DNA from: Struthio camelus
Lineage: Eukaryota; Chordata; Aves; Struthioniformes; Struthionidae
Assembly (NCBI RefSeq): GCF_040807025.1
Contig: NC_090947.1
Location: forward strand, 7,626,001-7,690,000
Reading direction: 5' to 3'
Length of the DNA stretch: 64,000 nucleotides
Shown: one piece after another, positions 1 to 15,000 of the stretch
How the letters are laid out: every line of letters begins with the position of its first letter
Numbering within the stretch: position 1 is the first letter of the stretch
The notes under the pieces: model-generated
What the model saw: only the letters and a program-made list of their open reading frames with translations
Database searches by the model: none
Told to the model about the DNA's origin: nothing
Position numbers and translations under genes: made by a program

Positions 1-70
1 GAAACAATAGCGCTCCAGAAAGACACCCAGAGTGAGGTCATTTTTCCCATAGAACTCCATGGTTACAATC
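1..70 (-). CDS. PIKFYVE: PIKFYVE exon 22 (cut by the window edge)
   Basis: Residues 1260-1283, encoding IVTMEFYGKNDLTLGVFLE and RYCF. The acceptor TTTAG lies at 71-72. The exon runs off the left edge; the kinase-domain exons must follow there. Confidence 0.95.
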
Positions 71-3000
71 CTAAAGTAGAGGGGGAACAAAAGCTTTAGA
101 GAGAAATCCTGCCATTGTTAGCTGCGGAATGGCTTCAGTCCACAAATCTACACCTACAGCTTGGTTGTTTTCAGCCCTGGACACCTTCAAAGGCTTTTTT
201 TGCCTTCATTAGCCTTCCCAGACCCCTGCTGTCAAGTTTGAAGTTCACCAATAGTGATCTGAGTTCCTGCTGGAACAACTTTAAATTTGACATTTAAAAG
301 TTGAATACAATTCAATCGCACTTTTGAACTTCATGTCCTGGAGTATCTAGACACAAAAGTCTAGACAGCTTGAAGTCTCAAACATTTTAACAGTTACAAG
401 AAAGGCACACCTAGAAGAAAAAAGAAGCCTACACAAACTCTTACTCCCTTCCAAGAAAAAATTTAATAGCAACTTTTGAGTTCTCAGAATCTGAAGTGAG
501 CAAGCCACTTAAAACACGTATCAACTTAAGTGTCACAATTCAGACTTTTCTGACTAATACCAGTTATTTCTGTAGTTTTATTGCTGCTTTTTAATGAAAT
601 GGTTATCATCACCTTTGGCTCATTCCTCAGCTTTGAGCAGGAACCCTAGACCTTCCCCTATAAGGAAGCTACCACCATCTCTTACTTTCTTCCGAGTCAG
701 ACGAAGAAACACTGGGACTTGTCCGAAGATTACTGCCAAAAGCCTGTCACAAGTTACTCTGAGGCTGTGAGTAGTTGATGGCGTGTTAGACATACAACTA
801 AAGCTTTTAATGCTGCTGACTTTAATATGAAAAAGACAAGGCTGTTTATTCAAATACCACTCCTGGATAGCACTATCTAGAAGTATTCTTTCTAAAATTC
901 TCTCTCAGGCCTTAATTTTGGGCTTGGGCATTTTTCTGTGTTTATACACACCAAGTCTTCCCCGCAAGAAGGCACGCAGTGCCCTCCCCACCCATACATT
1001 ACTCTCTGCAGTCAAAGGCACAACTGAAGCATCCAGTGCCAGGCTGGGCTTTCTCACTCATGCCTCAGGGACTGCAAAGACTCAGGGATACTGCTCTGTC
1101 CCACCTGACCAGACAAAAAAAAAAAAAACTCACGTGGCAACAGTTTGCCTGTTACAGGATGGACACAACCTTCCCAGGAGTCCTTAATAAAAATTGCTTT
1201 TAAGCAAGCATTGACGCTGTCTTAAGGAGAGGTAGAAAAAATAAATAAGTAAATAAACACCAAGCAACTAGATAAGCTGTAGAGGAGTAGTTTTCATACC
1301 AGGGGCTAACACAGGCACTCGGAGCATTGCTGGACTGAGCAGAAGAGCTACTGAAGAGAACACAGAGCCTCTGATGGTTTACTGGACTCAGGCAGTCCAC
1401 CTGGTGGAGAGAAAAATTTATTCACTGGTTACAGACACCTCCATCCACACACAACTCTTGACCACACCAAATTTTTTTCTAGCAGTTTTATTTAAGGGCA
1501 AATCCCTGGTTGTTCCTTTTCAATAGATTACCTAAAGCTCTAGGGTAATATAAGGTTAGACTTGTACCTTGTGTAAACACTAAGGGCTATTTTTAGAACA
1601 GCATAACTAATATGCATAAGTGAGGCGTGTGCATGGAAAGAAAGCAAAGGAGGACTGAATTTGGGGGGGGGGGGGGGGTGGAAATGACCCACCACCATAA
1701 AAAAAAACACGCAAAGCCCCAGAGCCTCCAAGGCACATCACATATTAGCACATCTTGAACAGGACATGCCTGCATCTGGATGCTAGCAGGTCATCATCTG
1801 AAGGAGTCAAAGCTTTGCCAGAATTTTTTTACTCAAATTACTCATTCAGGCTACAGAAAGCAGACTCCTCAACTTTCTGTCCTGCTCTGCAAACAGATGC
1901 TGGAGTGGAACTGTCTCCCCTCGTACACCCCACTGAACTATGAAGTTAGCAAACACTTTTCTTTGGTATTGACTAGTCTGATCCGGAGCAATGGTTCCTC
2001 TTACTGTTCATACGGCTTGTGAAGCTACACAGATTTCCAGTTCATTTTAAGCTCTGATTAAAAAGTGACTACTGCTTATGAACATGGAGGCTGAGAGTGA
2101 CCCAGGGTCCGCAACGCTTGACTAATGCTAAAGACCAGCTCCAGTACTCCTCCTGTTCATGGTCTTTTTTCCCCCCGTACAGCTTTCCTGTGCCAGAAAG
2201 TCCCAAGTTCCTCAAATATAACTTAGCTGCTTCCATGACACACAGTTTCTCCTACCTTTAAATATTTCTGGTTAAGAATACACCTGTCCTTGGTTTGAAA
2301 TTTCTAAAAAGATTTTTTTTTTTTTGCGTTATGAGATTCTCACACTTCTCTAGATCACCCAAGCTTTTAAAAATAACCATATATTTTAAGGTAATTATAA
2401 CCTGTAATTACATGCTGTTTCCATGACACTAAGCCCCCTGAAGACTGAAAAATAATATGTTCAGAAATCACTAGTAGAAACAGCAGGAAAGTCCAATTTC
2501 AGAAACAAAAACGTTTTCTCCCCCTCCATGTACTCATTTTCAGGATCTAGTCATACAGCTGAGCTGAACAGACAGTGTACTAAACCATGATTTTGAGTTG
2601 ACTTTGCGCACTTTCCAGGATGTCAGAAAGTGGAATCTTATTAGCTTTTCCACTTTTCAGACAAGTTTTGCAGCCAGTTCCCCATTCTGCTTTCTCAAAT
2701 TCATCTAATCCCTGACTACATCAGCTTGTTTAGGTACCCAGAACACTACAGTCTGAAATGCTGTTTTGACCCATCCAAAAAACTTTTTGTTTAATATTTA
2801 ATACAAAACACTAAGCCTTCTGTGCTGCCAGGGAAAATTGTTGTACTCATGTGCTTTCTGTAGCACAGCTTACATCTTACCTTATTAGACCATGAGGATT
2901 CACTCTGGGCAAGTCCTTTCTCATCCTCTTCAGTTCTGCATCCAGTTTTTCCAGTAGGGACACCGGACACATCCTTACTTTGGGCAAAGGGATCAGCGTT

Positions 3001-6000
3001 TTTCTGCAGTATCCTCCCTCCTCTGGCCCGATAGTCAGCCAGCATTCTGGCTAAGCTCTGACTATCACCTAGATGCTCAGCTATTCTAGTATTAACCAAC
3101 TCGTGAGAAGGTAAAATTTGGACAGCCTTAGCTTGGATACTCCCATTCATCCCTTGCAGTCCAGAGAGATCCCGCAATAACTGTTTCTTCCTTCTGCTCT
3201 CCAACTCCTTGTATTCCTTATTGAGGAGAGGAGACCAATAAACTTGCTCAGGGAAGTATTCCCTGGCAGGACACCTCATACCTTTTTCAGTCAAAAGGAA
3301 CGGTTCACGGAACATCATAACAGGAGAAATGCAGAGAATAACATCTTTCAACTCCTGCTTAAATGCTGCAGAGTAAGCCTTGAGACGATCCTCAGAAGAA
3401 GCTACCTCTTCTGTGATATATAAGCCAGTATCATCCTGGAGAGGGTCTCTGAAGACTCTCATCTGACTCTTGGACTCCTGCAGATCATCCGCTTGTTGCG
3501 GAGGCTCTAGGGGCTGGCTATCCAGAGCGACCAAGTGCTGGTCCATGCCATGGAGGGGCAGCAGGGATGTTTCAGGTATTGCAGAAGGTACAGAGTTGAA
3601 CACTGGAAACGTTGACTCCATTTTGTGGTGCTCTTGCTGTTTTGAACACACTGTTTCTTGCTGACTGCTCTCTTGGTCACCTCTCTCAAATAAGTTTCTT
3701 TGTTCAACCAAGCTGACCTCATCAGAGGACACTGATTCAGAGATGACAGGAAGCTTGTCGGAAGAGAGTTCAATGTCTCTGACTGCTGTACTGAAGTCCT
3801 CTCCATTGAAGAGATTCTGATGTTCATTTTCATCTCCTGACTCCTCAATAAGGGAGTGAAAGGAGGCATTTTTGGTTAAAGTAGGGGGCATGGCAAACTC
3901 GTCCATAAGGAAAGAGATTTCCAGCTGGGAATGATAAGCCACACAGACCATGAAAATCAGGATCTCCTTCACACGGGCCAGCTCATACTCTGCAGCACCA
4001 CACAACTTGATAGTGCAACCCAGATGCTGAGGACACCCTTCAAAGAACATCAGGGTTTTTGTTTGATCTAGGAAAAAAAAACAAGAACAGAGGGGTGGGA
4101 ATGACAGCTACAATTAACCTGTTCTTAAGTGTCTCACAAACCAAAGAGCCTGTAATAGAGACTAACCAGTAAATAACACTGGCGGCGCAATCCATTTGTA
4201 GAAATTCACATCACTATATCGAAATAACTCTTACTTCCGTTAATAAAAAAAAGCATTTGCTGTAAACTTTCCCTGTTTTGTAAAACAGGTCATCATAGAG
4301 ATCAAAACAAAACCATACAGAACATGTCAACCCGAAGAGCATGTTCAAAGATCACTGTAGACTGGGAGACAGGATGAGAGGCAGTGAAGCAAAAGAACCA
4401 TTATCCTCCCAAGTGCATTTGCTCAGCTTTAACAGTAAAGACTTCACAAGCTTTTCAGTGCAGTTTCAAAGCTGGAGAGGGGGGAAGGCAAAGAGATGCA
4501 AAGACTACTTTTCCCATAGAGAATTGTAACTGTGTCTATGTGTGCCAACACCCCTGGTAACCTATCAAGCAGCATCTCTTCCTTTGCAAATTTCCAATGT
4601 CTACAGCAGGTTGCAGAGAAAAAAAAAAGAGCCCGATTTCCCAGAGGTGCACAGTGAAGATGCAAGAGGCAGTGGGCACAAATTGCAACAGGGTAAATTG
4701 ATTTGGCCATACTGAAAAATTCTTTACGGTGAAGACGGTTAAGCAACTACACAGTTCCTTAGAGAGGCTGTGAAACCTCCATCCTGCAAGACTTTCAAAA
4801 CCTGGCTAGACAAGACCCTGAGCAACCTGAAGATAGACACACGTTCTTCAGCCCAACTTCATGCTCAAAACAGGACGGGCTGTGTGCGTCTGTTCGGATG
4901 GAACACGCCAGTTTGATTAAAATCTAGCGTGTCTCGTCTAAGGAAGAATGAGATCTGGCACTTCTTGACTGTGCTCACGTCTGCAATCTTAGTTCACTGT
5001 AGTTGTTCAAGATGTAACAGAAGTAAAAAAAAAAAAAAAAATTTAAGAGGAAGGATAATACTTGATCACACAAGGGACCCAACAGTTCAGATCTAGTTAA
5101 GTTAAGCAAGGCAGTTATTTTGTCAGGCAAACAGGCTAGAACACATTGACCTTTACTCACCATTGGGCAACTGGAACACTTGCATATAAAATTTATGACA
5201 GGTTCCCAAACGTGGTTTGGTCAATAGTTGGTCCATTGACATCACTAAGTCTCCCTGGGTCATTCGACTCACCCGGTCTAACACTTGCTGTGAAAATGAA
5301 AAGAGCAGTAAGAATCTACAGGGCAAAGAGAATTGAAGGGATACACTAGTATCATTAGCGTCCTCTAGAAAATGGTAGCGTCATTTTAAAAATAATTTAA
5401 TTAATTCTAATATTAAAAAAAAATAAAGTTATTAAAAAGCAGCTCTAGGTTTTGTTAGAAGAGAAAAAGACAACTTTTGCTTTCTCCAGTGAGCCTCCTA
5501 CAAACAGGAATTTGAGATCCACCACAAGGCCCAGGCTGACTCTGGCATAAAACACTCACTGGCTTGACGTTGATGACCAGAGTGATACCATGCTCTAGCA
5601 GCATGTCCTGGGCAATCCGAGACACAGTCTTCTCAACAAGGACCAAATTAGGCCTGACATCAACTATCCGCTGTACGTAGTTCTTCAGGAACTCTCTTTC
5701 CTGCAGATAGGAACAAAACATGGCAGTAATACTGCAAACCTGTCTGAGAAAGACTTAAATGCTTAACATTTATTTCTCTCTCATTTCAATATTAACCTTT
5801 CTGAGAAAGAAAAGAAAATCCACTATCCAAAAACCATCATCCGTTGCCCACTGTGCACATTCCTCCCCTCCCCTTCCCCAGGTGCAACAACACTCAGTTT
5901 ATCAGCAGTTTGTCAAGACCTCAGGACAAACATTCACATCAGTGCAGTAGCAAAGATAAAGCTTTTATTAGAAGCTGATCTGTTCAGCTGAACTAGTACT

Positions 6001-9000
6001 TCTGTAGTATTCCCCATCCCACACGGCTTTAATGCAGATACAAAAGTGATTATAACCATGTTCCGAAGCAGACATTGAAACTATCACAGTGAACAATATT
6101 CAGAAAGAGGAGTAAATACTTCTATCCTGTTCAGAAAATAGATAGATCTCAGCTTAAACCTTTACTGGGGGGGAAAAAAAAAAAAGCCTCACTTGGCAGG
6201 GATAAGTAGCATTGCTAATGCTTTCTCTCCTGTAATCCTGTCTATTAAGCACCAAATGGAGGTAGCCTCACACGCATTTTAAGGAAACAGTCAAATATAG
6301 AATAAGACTTTATGGCTCAAGGTCAGTAAGACACCAAACACCCATGTTACAATCATCCCGGCCAAGACCTGAAGACTGATCCTCAGATAGGCACAGAGCA
6401 TGTTAAAAAGTACTTCTATCTCAGCTTTTTCACACCCAAGGCACCTCCCTGCTCACAAAGGCAAAGCAGTTGTTCCAAAGTGATGTTATGTAGTTCATCA
6501 CTTCATTAGGTTGGGTGTTGTCCCACTTTTTGATAAGAAATAACGTGGGCACAGCCTACCTCTCACTTACACTCACTTCTTTAACATTCCTCTGCACATC
6601 TAAGCCATGTCTAGCTCTGACCTTTGGAGTGACATGTTCATTGTCTAGTACATACTTAAAAACAAAACATGCTTTTTAAAAACACTGCATAATTCTAAGG
6701 ATCACAAAATTGCTCTCAGTACAGGTAATGCTTGGTGCCCAAAAGCCTTCAGCACAAGACAATACCTTATTTACTGCAGCAGTTTTCTTAGCTAACTGCT
6801 GCAAGAGCAGTTTTTCCTTTCCTATGCAATCCTACCAACTCAAGTCCACTTCATACACTCAGAAATTAGATGTGCACTGATCACTGTTTTGTTTGAATCA
6901 CTTGGCTGCAGGCAATTAACCAAAACCAGAGAAATGCTCTAACCTGAAGTACTATAGGGTCTATGCAGGTAAACTTTGTTTCTTCTCGGTAGAGGTATTC
7001 AATTGAGCACTTCAGCAGAAGAATTTTGGGATTTTTTATGTAGGAGTTCATCTGGGAAAAATAAACTAGTTAGAACAGAAGACATATCTGGAAGGGAAGA
7101 GAAAACAGAATGGGGGGGGGAAGAAAAAAAAAAAAGACATTCTATCACCTTAAAAAAAACAAAACAAACACAACAGTTTCAGTTATTTCATTTACACGCT
7201 ACACGTTCTTCCCCTTACAAGGATGTTACAGCCAGCTCTGGGAATTTCCCTGTGTTACAAGACAACTACTGTCCCATAAGAGAGCAACACTGGAGGTTCC
7301 CACAGTCACCACCCAGAACCTTGAAATCTTGTCGCACTCCAGAGTCTCCATCCTGACCTCCTGACTTATGATAGTCTAGTAAAATGAGCTTTTAACATAA
7401 ATCAGAAGCACAAAAGTCTTTCTGGCTAATTCGTGGCATAATTAGAGTTGACCTTCAGGGTAGTGGGGGTGGAAGGGTTGTTTGCTATACATGCATGGGG
7501 AACGTTTGTTTTTCCTCACTAGAATCTCTGGGCTAAAAAGTAGCTTTGGAGAGAAACATACAATACACTCACATTTAAAAGCCATCCCTGTTCAAGGACT
7601 CAGCAGGCTAGAGAAAGCCCACAAGCCTCCAGAGCAGGGAGGGAAGTTTCACAACCCAGAAAGGAAGGAAGTCACAGCACGCTTGCGTCCTCAGCACGCG
7701 CTAGAACCAGTAGTTGATTATTAAGCCTGTGTTACCTTTTTGTGTGCAACATTCTTAGTGCAAACAAATCCATTCACCACCATGGAGTCAAACTTCTTTC
7801 CACCAGGGATCTAACAGAACAGAGAAAGTTCTGTTAGAACACTTTTAGGGTTGTCATACATTGCCATAACTTCTGAATGCAGTAAATAACACGCAAAACA
7901 TTTATTGTAGCAGATTTGCAGGCTTCAATTACACCTTCAATTAGCAGATGAAAGACCAGATATTGTCATGCTGCATACACAGCTCTTTTCCTTTATAGTC
8001 TGGCAGACTAAGGACAACAACATAAGACCAAACATTAAAGTTGCAGGACCTCCAGGCCCCTCCTGACAGATGCACCATTCATTAAATTGGGTACACACTA
8101 CAAGATAAGGGAAGCCAAGTTCTGCAGGCCAAGAGGAACATATACCCTTGCACACACCACTTCCACTAATAACAAGGAAGACTGCACAGAAATCAAACCT
8201 CTGCCTACTATTTGAACACAGTGACTGGCGTGCCTATAGTCATAGCCAATCACAAAAACAATAAACAACACAAAACAGGTTTCTAAATATAATGTTTCAA
8301 GTTTTTTTTTTTTTAAATCATAGTGTTATGAAAATACCTAGGAAGGGCATTTGGCTCTGAACCTCTAATTGAGCCCGAGTTTCAGGAGAGGCAGAAGCAA
8401 CAACTGATGTTGCCGGAAGAAACGTCACAGAACTACCGCCTGAAATGTAAGGCTCTCCATGGCTGCTAAAATAAAAGAGGCCTCCTGAGGGGAGTTTCTG
8501 CCAAGGAGAAAAAGGCCCAAGCCTGCGGTCATCAGTCCCAACAGCTCCTTGGAAGTTACTGTCACATCAGCCTCACAGAAGAAACCCTGCAAGCCACAAC
8601 TGCAGCCTTGCAGTTCAGCAGCATTGTCATCGGGATACCTGGCAGAACTGGATGCAGCATCCGATAACAATTAAGCTTTCCTCTGTGAGGAAAATCCTTG
8701 AGCTTCACATGGGAGGAGTTAAATACTCCATAATGGGTAGTTACAGGGCAAGAGAATTGCTACAGAGTCCTGCAAGCTACCTATCCAGTGCTCAGCACTT
8801 CTCCAATCCAAGCACGGAATGAGCAGAAGCCAAAACCAGAATGAAGTCATTACAAAGGTGTTACTCTTTGCTACCTTCCGCAGCCTATAGCGTAAAAGAA
8901 GATATCAGCTCCAAGGCATTAAAGTGCCTTGCACAGAGGATGCAAAGTACCTAACAAATGGTACTGCCAGCAGCTACATCCTTCTGTTTCCCTACATCCA

Positions 9001-12000
9001 TTTGCTGAAACTCACTTTTTTGATGTGGACAAATTGGCGGATATCCATGTCATCATCTCTGTTTTTGACATCAGGCCGCACAGTCTGAACTACCTGGCAC
9101 ACCACAGGTACGATGATATCCCTCCAAGACAGTGACAGGGACTCATTGTACAGAAGCTGCTGAAGCAGTGCCATCATGTGGTTGTGATTAGCAGAACTAT
9201 ATTAAAAAAAAAAAAAGTTTGTGGTGAGGGAAATAAAAAGCAGTGATTAGCTGAAATCACCTTTCAGAAATTAACTTCTTAACATTTACAGTGCAGTAAG
9301 CCATCTGAAGGAACAGCTGTCTAGGATGTTCTACAATCAACTCTTTGGACTTTAATACCTTGAAGTCAGGGACCAAGGAAAGAAAACAATCAAAAGACAC
9401 TGTAAAAACAACTTTTTCTTCATGCCTGTTAGTCTCTTATATTGTCCACGGGAGATCAAGTCCCACTGAAAGCTGGCAGAGTGGGGCTTCAGGAATTGTT
9501 ACTCGCGACATGCAAACTTTTTTCTACATTTTTCTTACAGCAGCCTTTCCATGGCTTGTTTCTCCCCATTCTCTTCTCTCAGCAGATCCAGATTGCTGTG
9601 GTGCCAGCCTAGCGGTGTGAAAAAGAGTTCTTTGGACTTCTCCTCCACCCTCCTGTTGAACAATGATTCTGTAAGAGACAAACCAATCTTGTTCATAAGG
9701 CCACAGTTGTACACCTGTGTCTCTGAAAGGCTACTTCAAAGGAAAGATTTTGCCAAGACATCAGTCTAAGCCTCCTGAAATGCTGAGTTTGAGCTAGGAG
9801 TCATGACAGCATGATGCTGCCAACAGTATTGAGTCTATACTACGCAGTGGTAAGCGTACAAAGGAAAAGTGAGCTTGTATTGCCAGTATAGAGTAGATAG
9901 TTTGTTTTTCCCTTGTCTTAGCAAATTCAGTAAGTCAGTTTCAAAAGAAGAAAATGATATCACAGTGTTGCCTATAAATAAGCAGAAAACTCAAAATATC
10001 TTGTATAATTATAATGTATACTCATGTCTTTTACATTTAGGAGATTGATCAAAGGCACTCATTTCATTTGCAAAAAGCTACTGCTTTAAAGACATCTACA
10101 TAGAAGTAGCATTAGAAATACCCAGTAATGTCATTCAGGCTACAGTACAAGGACAACTGCATTTATGTAAAATAGATGTTTGGGGGGGGGGGGGGGAGAA
10201 GCTTCTTGAAAGTGTTTGGGGTAAAGTTGCTCTTTTTGTTCTAAGCAAAAGTAATCTTTTTTTCCCCTTCATCTTAATTTTAAATTCAAGCTTTGGCTTA
10301 ACACCTTACTAAGAACACTCTCAGGTGCTGCAGGTACAATTGTTGGGTATTCCCAACAAGCAGATACAACAGAACACCTATTTCTCATTCTAAGAATATT
10401 TCATTTCTTATCTATCCAACCCCTCCCCCCCAAAAGAGGGTGACAGTTCACTTCTCAGTCAACCCAAGTCTTCTTAGTAAGCCTCCTTTACTCTCCAAAA
10501 CACAGTGCCAAGACTTAATAACCCTAATATCCGGGCTGACCAAAGAGAAAGATTTGCTACTCTACTACCAGATTATACCAGCCTAGAATAACGCTGGTCT
10601 ATCAGACCTGACTACAGTAAAAATACTGGCCTACATGAATACAACTGACAAAGAGTGGCTCATTTTCCTAGGCCTAAATTCCAAAAAAAAAAACCAAAAA
10701 CAAAAAAAAAAACCAAACAGCTTGGAAAAGGTCATCTTTAGCAGATCTCCTGGAAATATTTCGAAGAAAAGCTATGCTGTCAATTTAGACGTCAGAGTTT
10801 TGAATCTCTGCATGACCTGTAGTCCTGATCCCACTGACCATCACTTTGCTAGCTAGGTCCAGAAGGAACTGCTGGCAGGCTGGCGCATCTAGCCTGTCAC
10901 AATACTTAATACTTCAGAATCCCCTTTCCTGCCTCTCCCCACTCCCTTTTTTAATATTAAAAAGAATTTTCTGTAGAGAAAGTGGCACAAGTTTTTCAAA
11001 GTCTCAGCACATCTCACCTCCCTTCCCCCTCTTAAGTACCACATAGACATTCCACTAGGATACAGCCTTCATTGGCATCATATGCATCAACTGGATACAT
11101 TTTTTTGTAAACCCTAAATGCCAGCATAAACTATATCAATTTCTAGCCTGGGAAACAGAAGGCATGTTTCAACAGCGTAGGATAGTCCCCGCTTGGAGGG
11201 GGTCTCTGCCAATTTCAGCCCCTATACCGTGCAAAAAGTGCTTACAACTATTCTCTTAGTTTTGCAATGCCAAGATCAGAGGTTATTTCAATACAGTTTT
11301 CCATGCTTTGAAACGGTTATTAGGTTATTTCCCACAAAGGTATTATGATATTCTAGAGGGCAGTTAGAAACTTCCCCATTCTCATGATGGGTGACTATTA
11401 TAAATCATTTACGCTAGTAGTGCATAATTTTTTTTTTTTTTTTTTTTTAAATCAGCAAGCAGTAAGCCTTCACAGTTCAAGCTTAAAACAACTCTGAGTG
11501 CATGATCTGACTGCAGAAACCTTATAATATTGCAATCTGAACAGGACTATTGAAGAAAATCTTCAAAAACCAGCAATTTCTCCCAGATGCTCCTTACCCA
11601 ATATTAGCTGTGTAAAATATTAATAGAAATTAGATAGACTTCTTTCCTTTCCCCTCTCCTGCAAAACCCCAGTCATAATCAAGCATCAGTTTAGCTAAAG
11701 ATTATATAAGTTTGGAGGTGGGGAAGTTATGAACAAAAATGGTAAGCCTTGTCACTTAGCCTTTCCCCCCCCCCCCCTCCAAGAAGCCAGTAGACAGCTT
11801 GAAAGTGCATCCAAAAGAGGTTAAAGTACAGCTTGTATACAAGTTTCTCCACAAATAACTTCAGGTTTACAATCAAGTAAACCTCCTCAAAGAGTCAATT
11901 CTCTATTAAAAGAGTATTGAGGGGTTTTGATCATTACATTAAACCATACAACAGCAATATTTGAAGGTTCTCCTTACCTTTAATAAAAGCGTCACTTATA

Positions 12001-15000
12001 GAGAACATCTGCTGCCCTCCGTTGTCAGGATTCAAGTACTCTGAAAGAAAAAAGAAGAGGGAGATAGGCGGAGACAGGAAAAAAAAAAAAAAAAGACAGG
12101 TTATGCTGGCATACCCGTATAATTATATGATGTACACGCCCACACCATCAGTAGCATTACTCATCTAAACATTTAGTCATTAATTTAGCAACAGCTTGAT
12201 GAGTGGTCAAGACGAGAATATCCTCTCATTCTTGTTCTATCAGAAAAGTTTTCGGAGGACAACAAAATAGTCCCTATTACCATTTAGAAAACAAACTAAA
12301 GTTAGGCGTGAGCACTGAAGAGTCTGCTTTTCCAACTGACACGTGCTTCATTTTTCTAGACCTGAATATCAATGTGTAAAGCTGTGGGCAGACATCATGG
12401 GAATGTCCAGACAGGGAACGGTCTCCTCATTCTGAGGAGCTTCAGAAACCGTATTGCTGCCACATTCCACTTAAGTATTTCTGGTGTTATCTCAGACTCA
12501 GAGAAAGACCAGCCATAAGATTTATCTTACACAGTGATGGAAAGAAAGGCAGCCTGTCTTTCAGGAGAGCTACAGGAAGCCTAAAACACTCTAAAGCCGA
12601 GGAGGAATCCAGGCCGATAAGGCAGACTCCCAGGAACATAGAAAGCTAAGAGCTACGTATATGGGAAACAGGAGGAAGCTATGGATGTAAGCACATCTAC
12701 TACACTTGTTTAGCTTACTAGATCACCATAAAAATACCACAGTGATCTTTCATGCAGCTGGCTGGCTACAAAAACCTTCTTTTTCTACAGGTCTGTTATG
12801 TCTTTAGTCAGTTAACTAGCTTCTGCAAAAAGTGGTTATACAATGGAAAAACAAAAGCAGTAGTCCAACTTCGTGTAGTATGACCAAAGTCCAGAATCAA
12901 CCCTTTACCACCTTTCTTGAGAAAGGACCAGACCTACTGCCACAAACAGAAAGCAAAGCCAGGCAGCTTTCAGACACCAACAGAAAGCAACAGGAAGATG
13001 ACGGACACAAGCAATTACAAATCTCTGAACAGCAGCATGCAAGACACCCCTTACACACCACTATTTTAAAAGTCTGAGCTTGTCCACAGTTACTCAGTTT
13101 GAAATCAGATACTCAATGGATGCTTTAGGTACCATACCTGGGGGCAGAAAGAGAAGTTGCCATCTCTTGCAGCCTAATGGTACGTACTGATTCCTTTCAC
13201 CTCTTGTTTAGATGAAGCATATAGCATTACCAGCAACCTACTACTTGATAAAGACTAGCTCACCTTCAGCATTCACCCCCAGTCCTACAAAACAGCCAGA
13301 GAAAGTCATGCTGGGCTGCACCTACACACAAACATGTATGCTAGCACCCCGTCCCCCTCCATCTTGCAATAGCTTCAGGGCAGAAGCTCTTAGTGTGAGC
13401 ACACTGGAGTTCGGTCTGACATAGCTAAGGCAGGAGTCATCATTAGCTCTAACCTAACCCTGGTCTTGCTCTGGATAGAGAGGCACGTGACCCCTCCAAA
13501 CGAGGATCATTTTTCTTTAATAGAACTTCATGTCGTATAACTTTGCTTACAACTGTGCCCCAAGGGAAGTTCCTGGCATGGTAAGAAATCTGCACCTCCT
13601 CCTAGAGTAGACAGATAACTCACCCATACGGTGCAAGTTTGAGATGGTTAGTGAGAGCAACCAACATGCATTTGTTACCTCACACCATCACTACACATAT
13701 CATACCATAGAAAGTCTTCAAAAAAAGAAGAGGTTCCTGTGGCATATTTCTTACCCCTTGTCTACAAGCTTTCTTACATGCCCCCAAACAGCTTAAACAA
13801 AAAAAGAAAAACTCCACACACCACAGAACACATAACTTGCTCAGTCTGATACTCAGGAGCAACACTGGAAGGCAATACCACAACGCACACACAAATTCAC
13901 AGGTCTCCCACGGAAACCAGCAGGTAGAGTTTCTAAACGTCTTTCGGATTGCCCTGACTAAACATCAAAACACTCTGGCCACAAGCCACAGCTTTTCTTC
14001 TAGATGCAGAAACTAAGCATGAGTGCATACACAGCTTTCCTTCTACAACACCATCCACTGAAGCCTGAACACAAGGAGGTGCACCAAAAGGGCTCCTGGC
14101 AATCACGCGCTAAGCCTTGGCAAGCGCCAGCGCTAAGGAACTGTGTCACGCTATTCTGAGATCCTCTCTTCTTTCCCTGGCCCAGCTAGAGTCAGTTATC
14201 AAAATCTAACTACACAAAATACCTGCTGCCAAGATCAAGGATACTTGACTGTGAAGATGTTTAGAAAATACTGCTCTCCATACTGATACAGTATCTCTTC
14301 AAAAACAGCAACTAAAAATCACCTTTAAAATAAACAGATTTAGCCACTTAAAAATTTACCTCTTCCCCAGAATTAAATGCTGGAAATAATCTTGCTTGGT
14401 TTCCCATTTTAATTCACACCATAAACAAAGTACCATTGTCCTTAGACAGATGATACTATGCATAAGTCACTATAGCCATTTGTAAAAAGATACTACAAGC
14501 CAACCTAACTTGGAGCCACCAGAATTCCATGAAAGCACGCCAAACATTAGTCAGACCGGAACACCTCAAGAAGTTCTGCCACTAGACTGAGACACCAACA
14601 AATCACTCCATTCTAACACGCACACAGGCCATCACATCAGTGGCACATCATAGGCTATTGCTTCTAAACAGCTGACCTCTGTGACTGGTGGAAATTGCAT
14701 ACCCCTTAATCATTTGAAGAAACCCCCTAACCACTTAAAGATTGCAGAGCTGACCTGCACTTCCAGCTCTGTTGTTTTGTCCTCTCAGCCCTCCTCCAAT
14801 GATTGTGATTTATAGTTATGAAGAAATTGAGTTACTACCCTAAAAAGGTGGGTGTCATCTTCAGTTTTGCTTCCTTATTTCAAGGCAAATTAAGTCACTG
14901 CAATTTAGTTTCAGAACAGACATTTCTGAAGAAACCAAGCCCAGTCATAGAGTCCATAACGGGCACAAGGAAGTTACAGGTCCCTGACAGCTACAAACAC

